Below, piece after piece: positions 57,184-64,000 of a DNA stretch of 64,000 bases. The notes under the pieces were generated by a model. That model did not search any database and was not told the DNA's origin. It saw nothing but the letters and a program-made list of their open reading frames with translations. Position 1 is the stretch's first letter; every line of letters begins with the position of its first letter. Origin of the DNA: Methanohalophilus portucalensis (GTDB lineage: Archaea; Halobacteriota; Methanosarcinia; Methanosarcinales; Methanosarcinaceae); contig NZ_CP017881.1 in NCBI RefSeq assembly GCF_002761295.1, positions 1,921,750 through 1,985,749 of the forward strand, given 5' to 3'. The translations under genes were made by a program, and so were the position numbers.

Positions 57184-57783
57184 ATGAAAGGAAAACTTGT
57201 CACAATTGAAGGGATCGACGGGTCGGGCAAGACCACCATAATGGAATACCTGAAACAAAATCCCGTTTATTCGGATATTATTTTTACACGGGAACCTACA
57301 AAAGACTGGATCGGCCAGGCTGTAATGCGGGCAATCCAGTCGGACGTTGATCCCCTTGCAGAGCTCTTATTGTTCACAGCCGATCATGCAGAACACATCC
57401 GAAATACGATCAAACCTGCAATTGAAGCTGGCAGAGTGATAATTTCAGACAGGTACTCAGACAGCAGAATTGCCTATCAGTCATCCACCCTTAAGGAAAG
57501 GTTCGATGAGCCGGTGGAGTGGATCAAGCAGTTGCATAAGGGTTGGACAGTTGTGCCGGACCTTACTTTACTGCTTGATATCGACCCCAAAATTGCCGTT
57601 TCAAGATGTAACAGTCGTGACGCACAGACCAAGTTTGAAAAGGTGGATTTCCTTTTGGGGGTTCGCAATGTATTCCTGCAACTTGCAGAAGAAAATCCTC
57701 AGCGATTTGTAATCATCGACGCATCACAGAGTCTGGAAAAAGTGAAAAAGGAAGTAGATAAAGCCATCCAAGAACTTGAATGA
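57184..57783 (+). CDS. tmk: Thymidylate kinase
   Basis: Tmk phosphorylates dTMP to dTDP. The 199-aa protein has the P-loop EGIDGSGKTTIMEYL, the DR(Y) motif IISDRYSDSRIAYQS near residue 92, and the LID region with VSRCNSRDAQTKFEKVDF. It works downstream of dUTPase (376-894) in the thymidine branch. GAGATG lies upstream of ATG 57184. All motifs are intact. Confidence 0.93.
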   Translation: MKGKLVTIEGIDGSGKTTIMEYLKQNPVYSDIIFTREPTKDWIGQAVMRAIQSDVDPLAELLLFTADHAEHIRNTIKPAIEAGRVIISDRYSDSRIAYQSSTLKERFDEPVEWIKQLHKGWTVVPDLTLLLDIDPKIAVSRCNSRDAQTKFEKVDFLLGVRNVFLQLAEENPQRFVIIDASQSLEKVKKEVDKAIQELE

Positions 57784-58014
57784 TCAAAGCTCATTGGAGT
57801 CGGCAAATTCGATAAGGGCCTCTCCCAGCTGTCTTGCATATTTGGGATTGAGATTAAAACGACCCCGTTTCTGGCCCCCTCTTTCCTTTGCAATTTCCAC
57901 ATATTCTTTTTCATACTTTTCACTGGTTTCAAGTGAGATGGTAAGATACCATCCCCCACCCATTTTTATTTCATGATACGCTGCTTCAACATCCTCAAAT
58001 GTATCTTCATCCAT
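57784..58014 (-). CDS. 76-aa acidic protein, unknown
   Basis: The protein starts MDEDTFEDVEAAYHEIKMGG and contains GWYLTISLETSEKYEKEYVE and GRFNLNPKYARQLGEALIEF. No family is recognised; the strand-helix pattern suggests a small alpha/beta domain. AGGTGAT before ATG 58014 supports the start. Convergent with tmk: its stop directly follows the tmk stop. Confidence 0.65.
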   Translation of the reverse strand: MDEDTFEDVEAAYHEIKMGGGWYLTISLETSEKYEKEYVEIAKERGGQKRGRFNLNPKYARQLGEALIEFADSNEL

Positions 58015-58032
58015 AGTTATCACCTGATTTTT

Positions 58033-58740
58033 TTATCGTAGTTGTTTTACTGGTATAACTTGTTTGTGCACTGCCGTTGCGACAAGTGCACCTGAAATCC
58101 CGGCGTTTTCAAGTTCTGCAATATCTGCCATATCCCGCACACCACCCCCCAGCAGAAGGGGATGGCGGGATATTTTAGCAAGATGGGAAAGCATATCAAT
58201 GTCCATCCCTGAAGAGGTGCCTACACGGTCCAGATCAAGATAAATTATGTCTTTTAAGGGTAACTCATTGAGTATTTCTATTGCCCGATCAGGATTTTCA
58301 GGGACATCCGATGATTTAGACAGTAATTGACCATTTTTGCGATCAATGCTCACACTTATGCGGCCCGGATACCTGACTGCCAGATTCCTGATCACATCCA
58401 TTGAAGCCGTTTCAGTACCCAGCACCAGAGTATCGGCAATTCGCAGCCATTTATCCGCATCCTCCTGCCTGTCTACACCAGCGTCCAACATGACATTAGA
58501 TGTGGATGAAAGGAATTTTAATTCATCAATATTTTCTTTGTTTTCTCCTTCCCCCTGCAGGATATTGAGGTCGGCAATATAGACTTCCCGCGGATTGAGA
58601 GCTTCTATTATACCACAGGGACGGGAAATATCACATACCTGACTGGACAGATGAACCGCCTGATAGTTTTTCCGGTCACCTCCCCGGGCATGGACTGCAA
58701 TACCATTATATATATCCAATACAAAGACAATTCGAAACAT
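58033..58740 (-). CDS. HisA-like phosphoribosyl isomerase paralogue (COG1411)
   Basis: This 235-aa TIM barrel is related to HisA but diverged. The two catalytic Asp positions look kept: VFVLDIYNGIAVHA near residue 9 and ISVSIDRKNGQL near 133. Phosphate-binding loops are LLLGGGVRDMADI and GALVATAVHKQ. The substrate is probably not the histidine intermediate. It is divergent from mfnB across 46 bases, so a role in methanofuran synthesis is possible. A TATA-like tttttatagg about 30 bases before ATG 58740 suggests a leaderless mRNA. Confidence 0.78.
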   Translation of the reverse strand: MFRIVFVLDIYNGIAVHARGGDRKNYQAVHLSSQVCDISRPCGIIEALNPREVYIADLNILQGEGENKENIDELKFLSSTSNVMLDAGVDRQEDADKWLRIADTLVLGTETASMDVIRNLAVRYPGRISVSIDRKNGQLLSKSSDVPENPDRAIEILNELPLKDIIYLDLDRVGTSSGMDIDMLSHLAKISRHPLLLGGGVRDMADIAELENAGISGALVATAVHKQVIPVKQLR

Positions 58741-58786
58741 ATTTAATATGACACTTTATTCCATCCTATAAAAAAGAGGCCATTAC

Positions 58787-59488
58787 ATGAAACTGCTGGT
58801 TAGTCCTATTAATAACGAAGAAGCAATCTCCGCCCTAAAAGGCGGTGCAGATATTATCGATGTCAAAAATCCAAAGGAAGGCTCTCTTGGTGCCAATTTC
58901 CCGGGAGTGATCAAAGGAGTAAAGGATACTGTAGGGAAGCAAAAACCCATCAGTGCGGCTCTAGGGGATTTTAACTACAAACCCGGCACCGCTGCCCTTG
59001 CTGCCTATGGTGCAGCAGCTGCAGGTGCGGATTATGTAAAAATTGGCCTGTATGATATCCAGACCGAGGAACAGGCCTATGAGATGCTTGCAGGAATCAC
59101 CGAAGCTGTCAGGACAATGGACAATGTTCCGAAAGTTGTCGCATGTGCATATTCCGATTATGCGAGAATCAATTCCATCGATCCGGCTCTCTTACCGGCA
59201 ATTGGTGCAAAGGCAGGAGTTGACCTGGTCATGGTTGATACGGGGGTAAAGGACGGACGTTCCACCTTCGAGTTCCTCAATGAAGCACAGCTTAAGGATT
59301 TCGTTGAAAAAGCACATGCAAATGGTCTGGAAACGGCTCTGGCAGGCAGCATCAAATTCGATGATATAGAAGCAATAAAGAACATCAAGCCGGATATCCT
59401 GGGTGTCAGGGGTATTGTCTGTGGCGGGGATCGTAGTACATCCATCAAGCAGGAACTTGTAGAACAGCTTCGTGCCCGCCTTAGCTAA
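58787..59488 (+). CDS. mfnB: (5-formylfuran-3-yl)methyl phosphate synthase
   Basis: MfnB condenses two glyceraldehyde-3-phosphate molecules to the furan precursor of methanofuran. The 233-aa TIM barrel starts [20 protein letters not shown] and keeps the residues implicated in MJ1099 catalysis: Asp25 and Lys27 in [13 protein letters not shown], Lys85 in [10 protein letters not shown], Asp150 and Lys154 in [18 protein letters not shown] precedes ATG 58787. It shares a promoter gap with the HisA-like gene. Cdc48 follows 16 bases downstream. Confidence 0.93.
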   Translation: MKLLVSPINNEEAISALKGGADIIDVKNPKEGSLGANFPGVIKGVKDTVGKQKPISAALGDFNYKPGTAALAAYGAAAAGADYVKIGLYDIQTEEQAYEMLAGITEAVRTMDNVPKVVACAYSDYARINSIDPALLPAIGAKAGVDLVMVDTGVKDGRSTFEFLNEAQLKDFVEKAHANGLETALAGSIKFDDIEAIKNIKPDILGVRGIVCGGDRSTSIKQELVEQLRARLS

Positions 59489-59504
59489 TATTTTTGGACC
59501 AAGT

Positions 59505-61682
59505 ATGGTCTCCTCCAATCCAACCATCAATAAAATCGAAGTATGTGTGGCAGAGGCATACCACCGTGATGCGGGAAGAGGTATTGCCAGACTTAACAAG
59601 GACCTGATGGAAAAGGTTGGAGCAATCAGTGGAGATATAATATCTATTCAGGGTAAGCGTAAAACCTATGCCGTTGTATGGCCCGGCTACCTCGATGATG
59701 CAGGAAAAGCCATCATCAGAATTGATGGTAACCTGCGTAATAATGCAGGTATAGGTATCGATGATAAAGTAACTACCAAAAAGGTTGAAGCAAAAGACGC
59801 CCAAAAGATCACTCTTGCTACAAACCAGACCATACATTCCAAAAATTACTCACGTTATATTCACCGTATCCTGGAAGGCAGACCACTGGATCGTGGACAA
59901 AAGATACGTGTGGAAACCGTCAACACACCGATGGCGTTTGTGGTAACAGCTACCCAGCCGACAGGCCCTGTGATTGTTACCCGCAATACCAGACTGATGC
60001 TGAAGGAAAAACCTGCAGAACAGTTAGCAGGAGATGAACAGGTTTCCTATGAGGATATAGGGGGACTGAAACGGGAGATCGGCCTGATGCGGGAGATGAT
60101 CGAACTACCCCTGCGTCATCCTGAACTATTCCAGAAACTCGGGATCGACCCCCCGGCAGGCATGATGCTTTATGGACCTCCCGGTACCGGGAAAACCATG
60201 ATTGCAAAGGCTGTCGCAAGTGAAACCGAAGCCAATTTCCTTTCCATAAGTGGCCCCGAGATCGTTTCAAAATACTACGGTGAAAGCGAACAAAAGCTCA
60301 GGGAAATTTTCGATGAGGCTGAAAAGGAAGCCCCTTCCATTATTTTTATTGATGAAATCGATTCCATAGCTCCCAAAAGAGATGAGGTCCGGGGTGAAGT
60401 GGAAAGACGTGTGGTTGCCCAGTTGCTTTCCCTCATGGACGGCCTGAAATCACGCGGAAAAGTTATAGTAATAGCTGCGACCAACCGACCCAACTCCATT
60501 GACCAGGCCCTGCGAAGGGGAGGACGCTTTGACCGGGAAATTGAAATTGGGATTCCGGATAGGGAAGGGCGGCTGCAGGTACTTTATGTGCATACAAGAG
60601 GTATGCCCCTTTCTAACAGTGTAAACCTGGAAAGGATAGCAGATACTACATACGGTTTCGTCGGAGCTGATCTTTCCTCACTCTGCAAAGAAGCTGCCAT
60701 GCATGCACTGCGCAGACTCATGCCCCGGCTGAAAATTGAAGATGAAATCCCTCCGGAAATTATGGATGAACTCACAGTCAATGCGATTGACTTTGAAGAA
60801 GCACGCAAAAATGTTGAGCCCTCCGCCATGAGGGAAGTTTTCCTTGAAATGGCAGATACCCTCTGGGATGATATCGGGGGTATGGAAAAAGTCAAACAGG
60901 ATCTCATAGAAGCTGTGGAATGGCCCCTTAAATATCCGGAACTGTTCGAAATAACTGCCACCCGCCCTCCCAGGGGAATTATGCTTTACGGGCCATCCGG
61001 CACAGGAAAGACCCTGCTAGCCCGGGCAGCAGCCAAGGAAAGTAATGCCAATTTCATAAGCATAAAGGGACCGGAATTACTAAGCAGATATGTAGGGGAT
61101 TCCGAAAAAGCGGTCCGAGAAACTTTCCGCAAAGCACGGCAGGCATCTCCTTCAATCGTTTTTTTCGATGAAATCGATTCGATTGCACCCAAAAGACTGG
61201 GTAACTTTAGCGGGGAAGGGGGTGAGAGGGTAATTAGCCAGATTCTGACCGAGATTGATGGCATAGAGGAATTAAAGGATATTGTCATAATTGCCGCCAC
61301 CAACCGCCCTGAAATGGTGGACCCGGCACTGCTCAGGCCGGGGCGTTTTGACAGACTAATACATGTAGACTTGCCTGATTCAGCCGGAAGGGAAGCAATT
61401 TTTGATATTCACCTGAAGGGCAAACCCCTGTCAGAAGATGTGAATATACATGAGCTTGCAGGACTTACGGATGGTTATTGCGGGGCTGATATTGAGGCTA
61501 TTTGCAGGGAAGCTTCAATGTTTTCAATCAGGGAAAATGTCCGGCCTGCTATGAAGCGGGAGGATGTGAAAACGATAGCTTACTCAATTCGCATCAACAA
61601 TCAACACTTCAGGACTGCGATTGAAAAACTCAAAAATGCAAAAGCCGGTTGTGAACATAAAGATACGGAAACCGAAAACTAA
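59505..61682 (+). CDS. Cdc48/VCP-type tandem AAA ATPase
   Basis: The Cdc48 unfoldase hexamer extracts proteins for degradation. The 725-aa protein has the N-domain ([16 protein letters not shown]-like start, Asp-Pro barrel), D1 with Walker [10 protein letters not shown] near residue 224 and Walker B IIFIDEID near 281, and D2 with Walker [10 protein letters not shown] near 495 and [14 protein letters not shown] near 551. D2 Walker A has Ser for the usual Pro. The C-terminal tail is short. ATG 59505 is preferred over GTG 59472, which lies inside mfnB. Complete gene. Confidence 0.95.
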   Translation: MVSSNPTINKIEVCVAEAYHRDAGRGIARLNKDLMEKVGAISGDIISIQGKRKTYAVVWPGYLDDAGKAIIRIDGNLRNNAGIGIDDKVTTKKVEAKDAQKITLATNQTIHSKNYSRYIHRILEGRPLDRGQKIRVETVNTPMAFVVTATQPTGPVIVTRNTRLMLKEKPAEQLAGDEQVSYEDIGGLKREIGLMREMIELPLRHPELFQKLGIDPPAGMMLYGPPGTGKTMIAKAVASETEANFLSISGPEIVSKYYGESEQKLREIFDEAEKEAPSIIFIDEIDSIAPKRDEVRGEVERRVVAQLLSLMDGLKSRGKVIVIAATNRPNSIDQALRRGGRFDREIEIGIPDREGRLQVLYVHTRGMPLSNSVNLERIADTTYGFVGADLSSLCKEAAMHALRRLMPRLKIEDEIPPEIMDELTVNAIDFEEARKNVEPSAMREVFLEMADTLWDDIGGMEKVKQDLIEAVEWPLKYPELFEITATRPPRGIMLYGPSGTGKTLLARAAAKESNANFISIKGPELLSRYVGDSEKAVRETFRKARQASPSIVFFDEIDSIAPKRLGNFSGEGGERVISQILTEIDGIEELKDIVIIAATNRPEMVDPALLRPGRFDRLIHVDLPDSAGREAIFDIHLKGKPLSEDVNIHELAGLTDGYCGADIEAICREASMFSIRENVRPAMKREDVKTIAYSIRINNQHFRTAIEKLKNAKAGCEHKDTETEN

Positions 61683-61755
61683 AAGTCAAACAGTACAAAA
61701 CTACTTTAAATTGTAAACCAATTTTATTCTGTACTTTTTATAACGGGGAGGTAAC

Positions 61756-62433
61756 ATGTTGAGACAGAGGTTTATAATGGATACCACCGGGCTTACCGAT
61801 ATTCAGGCCCGCCAGTCACTGGGACAGGATACCATCTGCGCAGGTATGAAAGAAATTCTGGACCTGATAGCCGATGCCCGGCTGCATCTGCAGATCAGCT
61901 GCTATGTCCCCTTTCCTTCCGTTTATAATGAACTTCAGGAATTTGCCAATAACAATAATTGTGACCCTGAAGTAGTGGCAAAGATCGATACCTGGCTTGT
62001 CAAGAAAACCCCTGACAGGTATGAGGTACAGATACCCTCCCGAATCTTCCACGAATACGTATCCTACATGAGGGAGAGGATCAACAAAGGCATGAATGTG
62101 GCAGAGGAAGCAATACGTGAGGCTTCCCGCGAATGTCTTATCCAGAATTCACAGGCAGAAACCAAACAAATAGTGGAGAGGGATATCGATCGCGAAGTAG
62201 TGGGTTCCGTTGTGAACAAATTCCGCAACAAATACCGCTCAGCCCTGCGTTACGGAATACTGGACAGTGCACCGGATATCGATGTGCTACTGCTGGCAAA
62301 AGAACTTGATGCAGCCGTAGTTGCCAAGGATTACGGGATTCAGAAATGGGCCGAACAATTGGGAGTGAGGTTTGTTCCCGCCGAAACATTTCCCCGGATG
62401 TTGCAGGAATATCTCAGACATAAATCCCGTTAA
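61756..62433 (+). CDS. RNA ligase partner protein (PIN-domain, UPF0278)
   Basis: The 225-aa protein matches the RNA-ligase-partner family, PIN-fold proteins often encoded next to an archaeal RNA ligase. Acidic PIN positions are [10 protein letters not shown] near the start, a [10 protein letters not shown] Glu, and [20 protein letters not shown] with [14 protein letters not shown]. No RNA ligase gene adjoins here. GGGAGG precedes ATG 61756. Its TAA overlaps the TAA of DGGGP synthase by two bases, convergent. Confidence 0.83.
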   Translation: MLRQRFIMDTTGLTDIQARQSLGQDTICAGMKEILDLIADARLHLQISCYVPFPSVYNELQEFANNNNCDPEVVAKIDTWLVKKTPDRYEVQIPSRIFHEYVSYMRERINKGMNVAEEAIREASRECLIQNSQAETKQIVERDIDREVVGSVVNKFRNKYRSALRYGILDSAPDIDVLLLAKELDAAVVAKDYGIQKWAEQLGVRFVPAETFPRMLQEYLRHKSR

Positions 62434-63269
62434 GCACCTGCCACAAAGGCAAACAATGCCATGAACATAGCCAGTTTGAAGCGTTTGGAGGAAAGGACCG
62501 GGTCATTTTTCAGCACTGAGTAGACAGCCGCTATAAAAAGAAGGTCAGCAATACCCACCAGAGGAAGGTAATATTCACCCAGCATGGAATTCAGGTAAGG
62601 GTAAGGACTGGCAGCAATCCCTATCAGGGCAAGAACCGAAGCTACAAGTCCTGCCTGTTTTTTCCCAATGAGAATGGGGAGAGTGGTTGCTCCTGCTTTT
62701 AGGTCTCCCTCCATATCCTCGATATCCTTCACAATTTCACGTGCAATTGTAGCCAGGGTTGCAAGCAGGAATAATACCGACAGGGCATACAATCCTTCTA
62801 TCCCAAATACAGCGGCACCGAAAAGAAAAGTGGAACCTGTCAGGTAACCCACCGCAGCATTGCCAAAAAAGGGAGTAGTTTTAAGATTGCGGGCATACAG
62901 GACAAGCAAGAAAGAATTTAAAAGCGCTATTAAAGCACAGACCAGATTAATGAACCAGGCAATGGTTATTCCGACAATGAAAAGGAATGCAGCAAAAAAA
63001 AGAGCCTGTTTCTTACTTACCCTTCCAGAGGGAATTGGCCTGTCAGGCCTGTTTATAGTATCAATAGCCACATCGAAATAATCATTAATGGTATTGCCGG
63101 CCCCTGTTACGAGCATTACTACAATTCCCACACCCCCTGCCTCAAAAAATGGAAGGGCCTGAAAGGATTGTTCAAAAATGATTCTAAAAGCGATCAGCAC
63201 GCCGATAACTGCGGCAAAGGCTGCCATTACACAATTGGCAATACGCATTAATTGAAGATAAGCGTGCAT
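62430..63269 (-). CDS. Digeranylgeranylglyceryl phosphate synthase (UbiA family)
   Basis: DGGGP synthase adds the second geranylgeranyl chain to GGGP. The 279-aa membrane protein has about nine hydrophobic segments, the first Asp motif [21 protein letters not shown] near residue 63 and the second Asp region [20 protein letters not shown] near 182, as in the archaeal lipid enzyme. It is distinct from the UbiA homologue at 17155-18096. nadA is 15 bases upstream on the same strand. Confidence 0.9.
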   Translation of the reverse strand: MHAYLQLMRIANCVMAAFAAVIGVLIAFRIIFEQSFQALPFFEAGGVGIVVMLVTGAGNTINDYFDVAIDTINRPDRPIPSGRVSKKQALFFAAFLFIVGITIAWFINLVCALIALLNSFLLVLYARNLKTTPFFGNAAVGYLTGSTFLFGAAVFGIEGLYALSVLFLLATLATIAREIVKDIEDMEGDLKAGATTLPILIGKKQAGLVASVLALIGIAASPYPYLNSMLGEYYLPLVGIADLLFIAAVYSVLKNDPVLSSKRFKLAMFMALFAFVAGA

Positions 63270-63284
63270 TAAACCGGCCCGCCT

Positions 63285-64000
63285 TTATGCTCTTCCTGCT
63301 TCTAGCATGCGATCAAGTGCTTTTTTGGCCTGCGCTGTGACCTTTTCCTCTACTCTGACCTCATATTCTTCATTTTCCAGACAAGCCAGAACAGATGCAG
63401 GGTCGATGGTTTTCATATCCGGACATATAGCATATTCGGAGCAGGGGTAAAAGTGCTTATCCGGATTTTCCTTGCGCAGGCGATGGAGAAGGCCGTTTTC
63501 CGTAGCTATAATGAATTCTTTTGAACCAGAAGAGGAGCAGTGTCTTGTCATTCCTGTAGTACTGAATATGTGATCGGCTTTTTCAAGTATCTCACGCCTG
63601 CATTCCGGGTGGGCCAGAATCTCAGCGTCTGCATGGGATATTTTGGATAAATGCACATCTGATTCAAGCATATGATTATGGGTCGGACAGTAGCCATCCC
63701 AGAAAATAATTTCTTTATCAGTATTTTTGGCCACATGATCCCCCAGGTTTTTGTCAGGAATGAAAAGTACTTTCGAGCAATCCAGTGAGTTGACAACTTC
63801 CACCGCATTGGCGGAGGTACAGCATACATCACTCTCTGCTTTCACCTCTGCACTGCTGTTTACATAGGACACAACCATCGCATCGGGATGTTGTTCTTTG
63901 GCTTTCCTCACCTCATCTGCAGTAGCCATTGCCGCCATCGGGCAGCGGGCAAACATGTCCGGAATGAGGACTTTCTTGTGGGGACTCAGGATAGCAGCGC
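63285..64000 (-). CDS. nadA: Quinolinate synthase, 5' part outside window
   Basis: NadA makes quinolinate for NAD from iminoaspartate and DHAP, using a 4Fe-4S cluster. The visible 238 C-terminal residues include KKVLIPDMFARCPMAAMATA (first cluster Cys), VVSYVNSSAEVKAESDVCCTSANAVEVV (second cluster Cys in CCTS), YCPTHNHMLESD, ILAHPECRREILEKADH and CSEYAICPDMKT (third Cys). The frame runs off the window edge at 64000 without a start. It is upstream of DGGGP synthase. Confidence 0.93.
   Translation of the reverse strand, partial: AAILSPHKKVLIPDMFARCPMAAMATADEVRKAKEQHPDAMVVSYVNSSAEVKAESDVCCTSANAVEVVNSLDCSKVLFIPDKNLGDHVAKNTDKEIIFWDGYCPTHNHMLESDVHLSKISHADAEILAHPECRREILEKADHIFSTTGMTRHCSSSGSKEFIIATENGLLHRLRKENPDKHFYPCSEYAICPDMKTIDPASVLACLENEEYEVRVEEKVTAQAKKALDRMLEAGRA

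Overview
This window comes from a methylotrophic methanogenic archaeon of the Methanosarcinaceae. Methanohalophilus or Methanolobus is my guess, and the genus is an inference. The support is: mtd, the MCR activation ATPase atwA, methanogenesis marker protein 14, mfnB (methanofuran), SepRS for tRNA-dependent cysteine synthesis, both archaeosine enzymes (tgtA, arcS), archaeal lipid genes (GGGP and DGGGP synthases), NrpR, archaeal-type rRNA and tRNA genes, and TATA-box promoters with GGTGATC/GGAGG ribosome-binding sites. Acidic proteins and moderate GC fit a mild halophile. No insertion sequence, prophage, integrase or CRISPR array was seen. This is chromosomal core.

Layout. 0.4-11.9 kb: dUTPase, an aldolase-like first enzyme of archaeal aromatic biosynthesis, glycyl-tRNA synthetase, Hef helicase/nuclease, a UPF0147-translin-SepRS-endonuclease V-DUF169 run, then DUF473 and a PAC2 protein. 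12-20 kb: mtd with a small membrane-peptide gene behind it, serB with a coiled-coil gene, a three-gene cluster (UbiA prenyltransferase, geranylgeranyl-reductase-like flavoprotein, radical SAM), tgtA and an ArsR regulator. 20.2-25.4 kb: an rRNA operon on the minus strand in the order 16S, tRNA-Ala, 23S, tRNA-Cys, 5S. Complete bulge-helix-bulge processing stems flank both large rRNAs. 25.7-41.4 kb: leuA (apparently frameshifted), tatD, a metallo-beta-lactamase protein, a YgiQ radical SAM protein, a sensor kinase, a glycolate/lactate dehydrogenase pair, arcS, a GNAT protein, a dolichol-kinase-like protein, leuD-leuB and a Tes-like radical SAM protein. 41.4-51.8 kb (mostly minus strand): nrpR, an ABC1/UbiB kinase, a phasin-like protein, atwA, L40e with GGGP synthase, gatCAB and a YHS-ferredoxin-FrhB fusion. 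51.9-64 kb: a radical SAM protein, a zinc-ribbon plus Mrr-type nuclease pair, thioredoxin with marker protein 14, DUF166, a zinc ribbon with tmk, a HisA-like protein opposite mfnB, Cdc48, an RNA-ligase-partner PIN protein, DGGGP synthase and nadA (runs off the window).

The most interesting signal is amber (TAG) usage. Every other protein gene called here ends in TAA or TGA. Two genes carry an in-frame TAG that interrupts one recognisable protein: endonuclease V (TAG at 9501-9503, before the catalytic Asp) and the Mrr-type nuclease (TAG at 53405-53407, between two PH-like repeats). In this family TAG can be read as pyrrolysine, so both are strong candidates for pyrrolysine-containing DNA nucleases. 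Other notable items are a double TGTACA palindrome before the aromatic-pathway gene, a UbiA/reductase/radical SAM cluster that fits methanophenazine side-chain chemistry, a likely AUU-started zinc-ribbon gene, and an alternative hairpin that would mask the 16S processing site.
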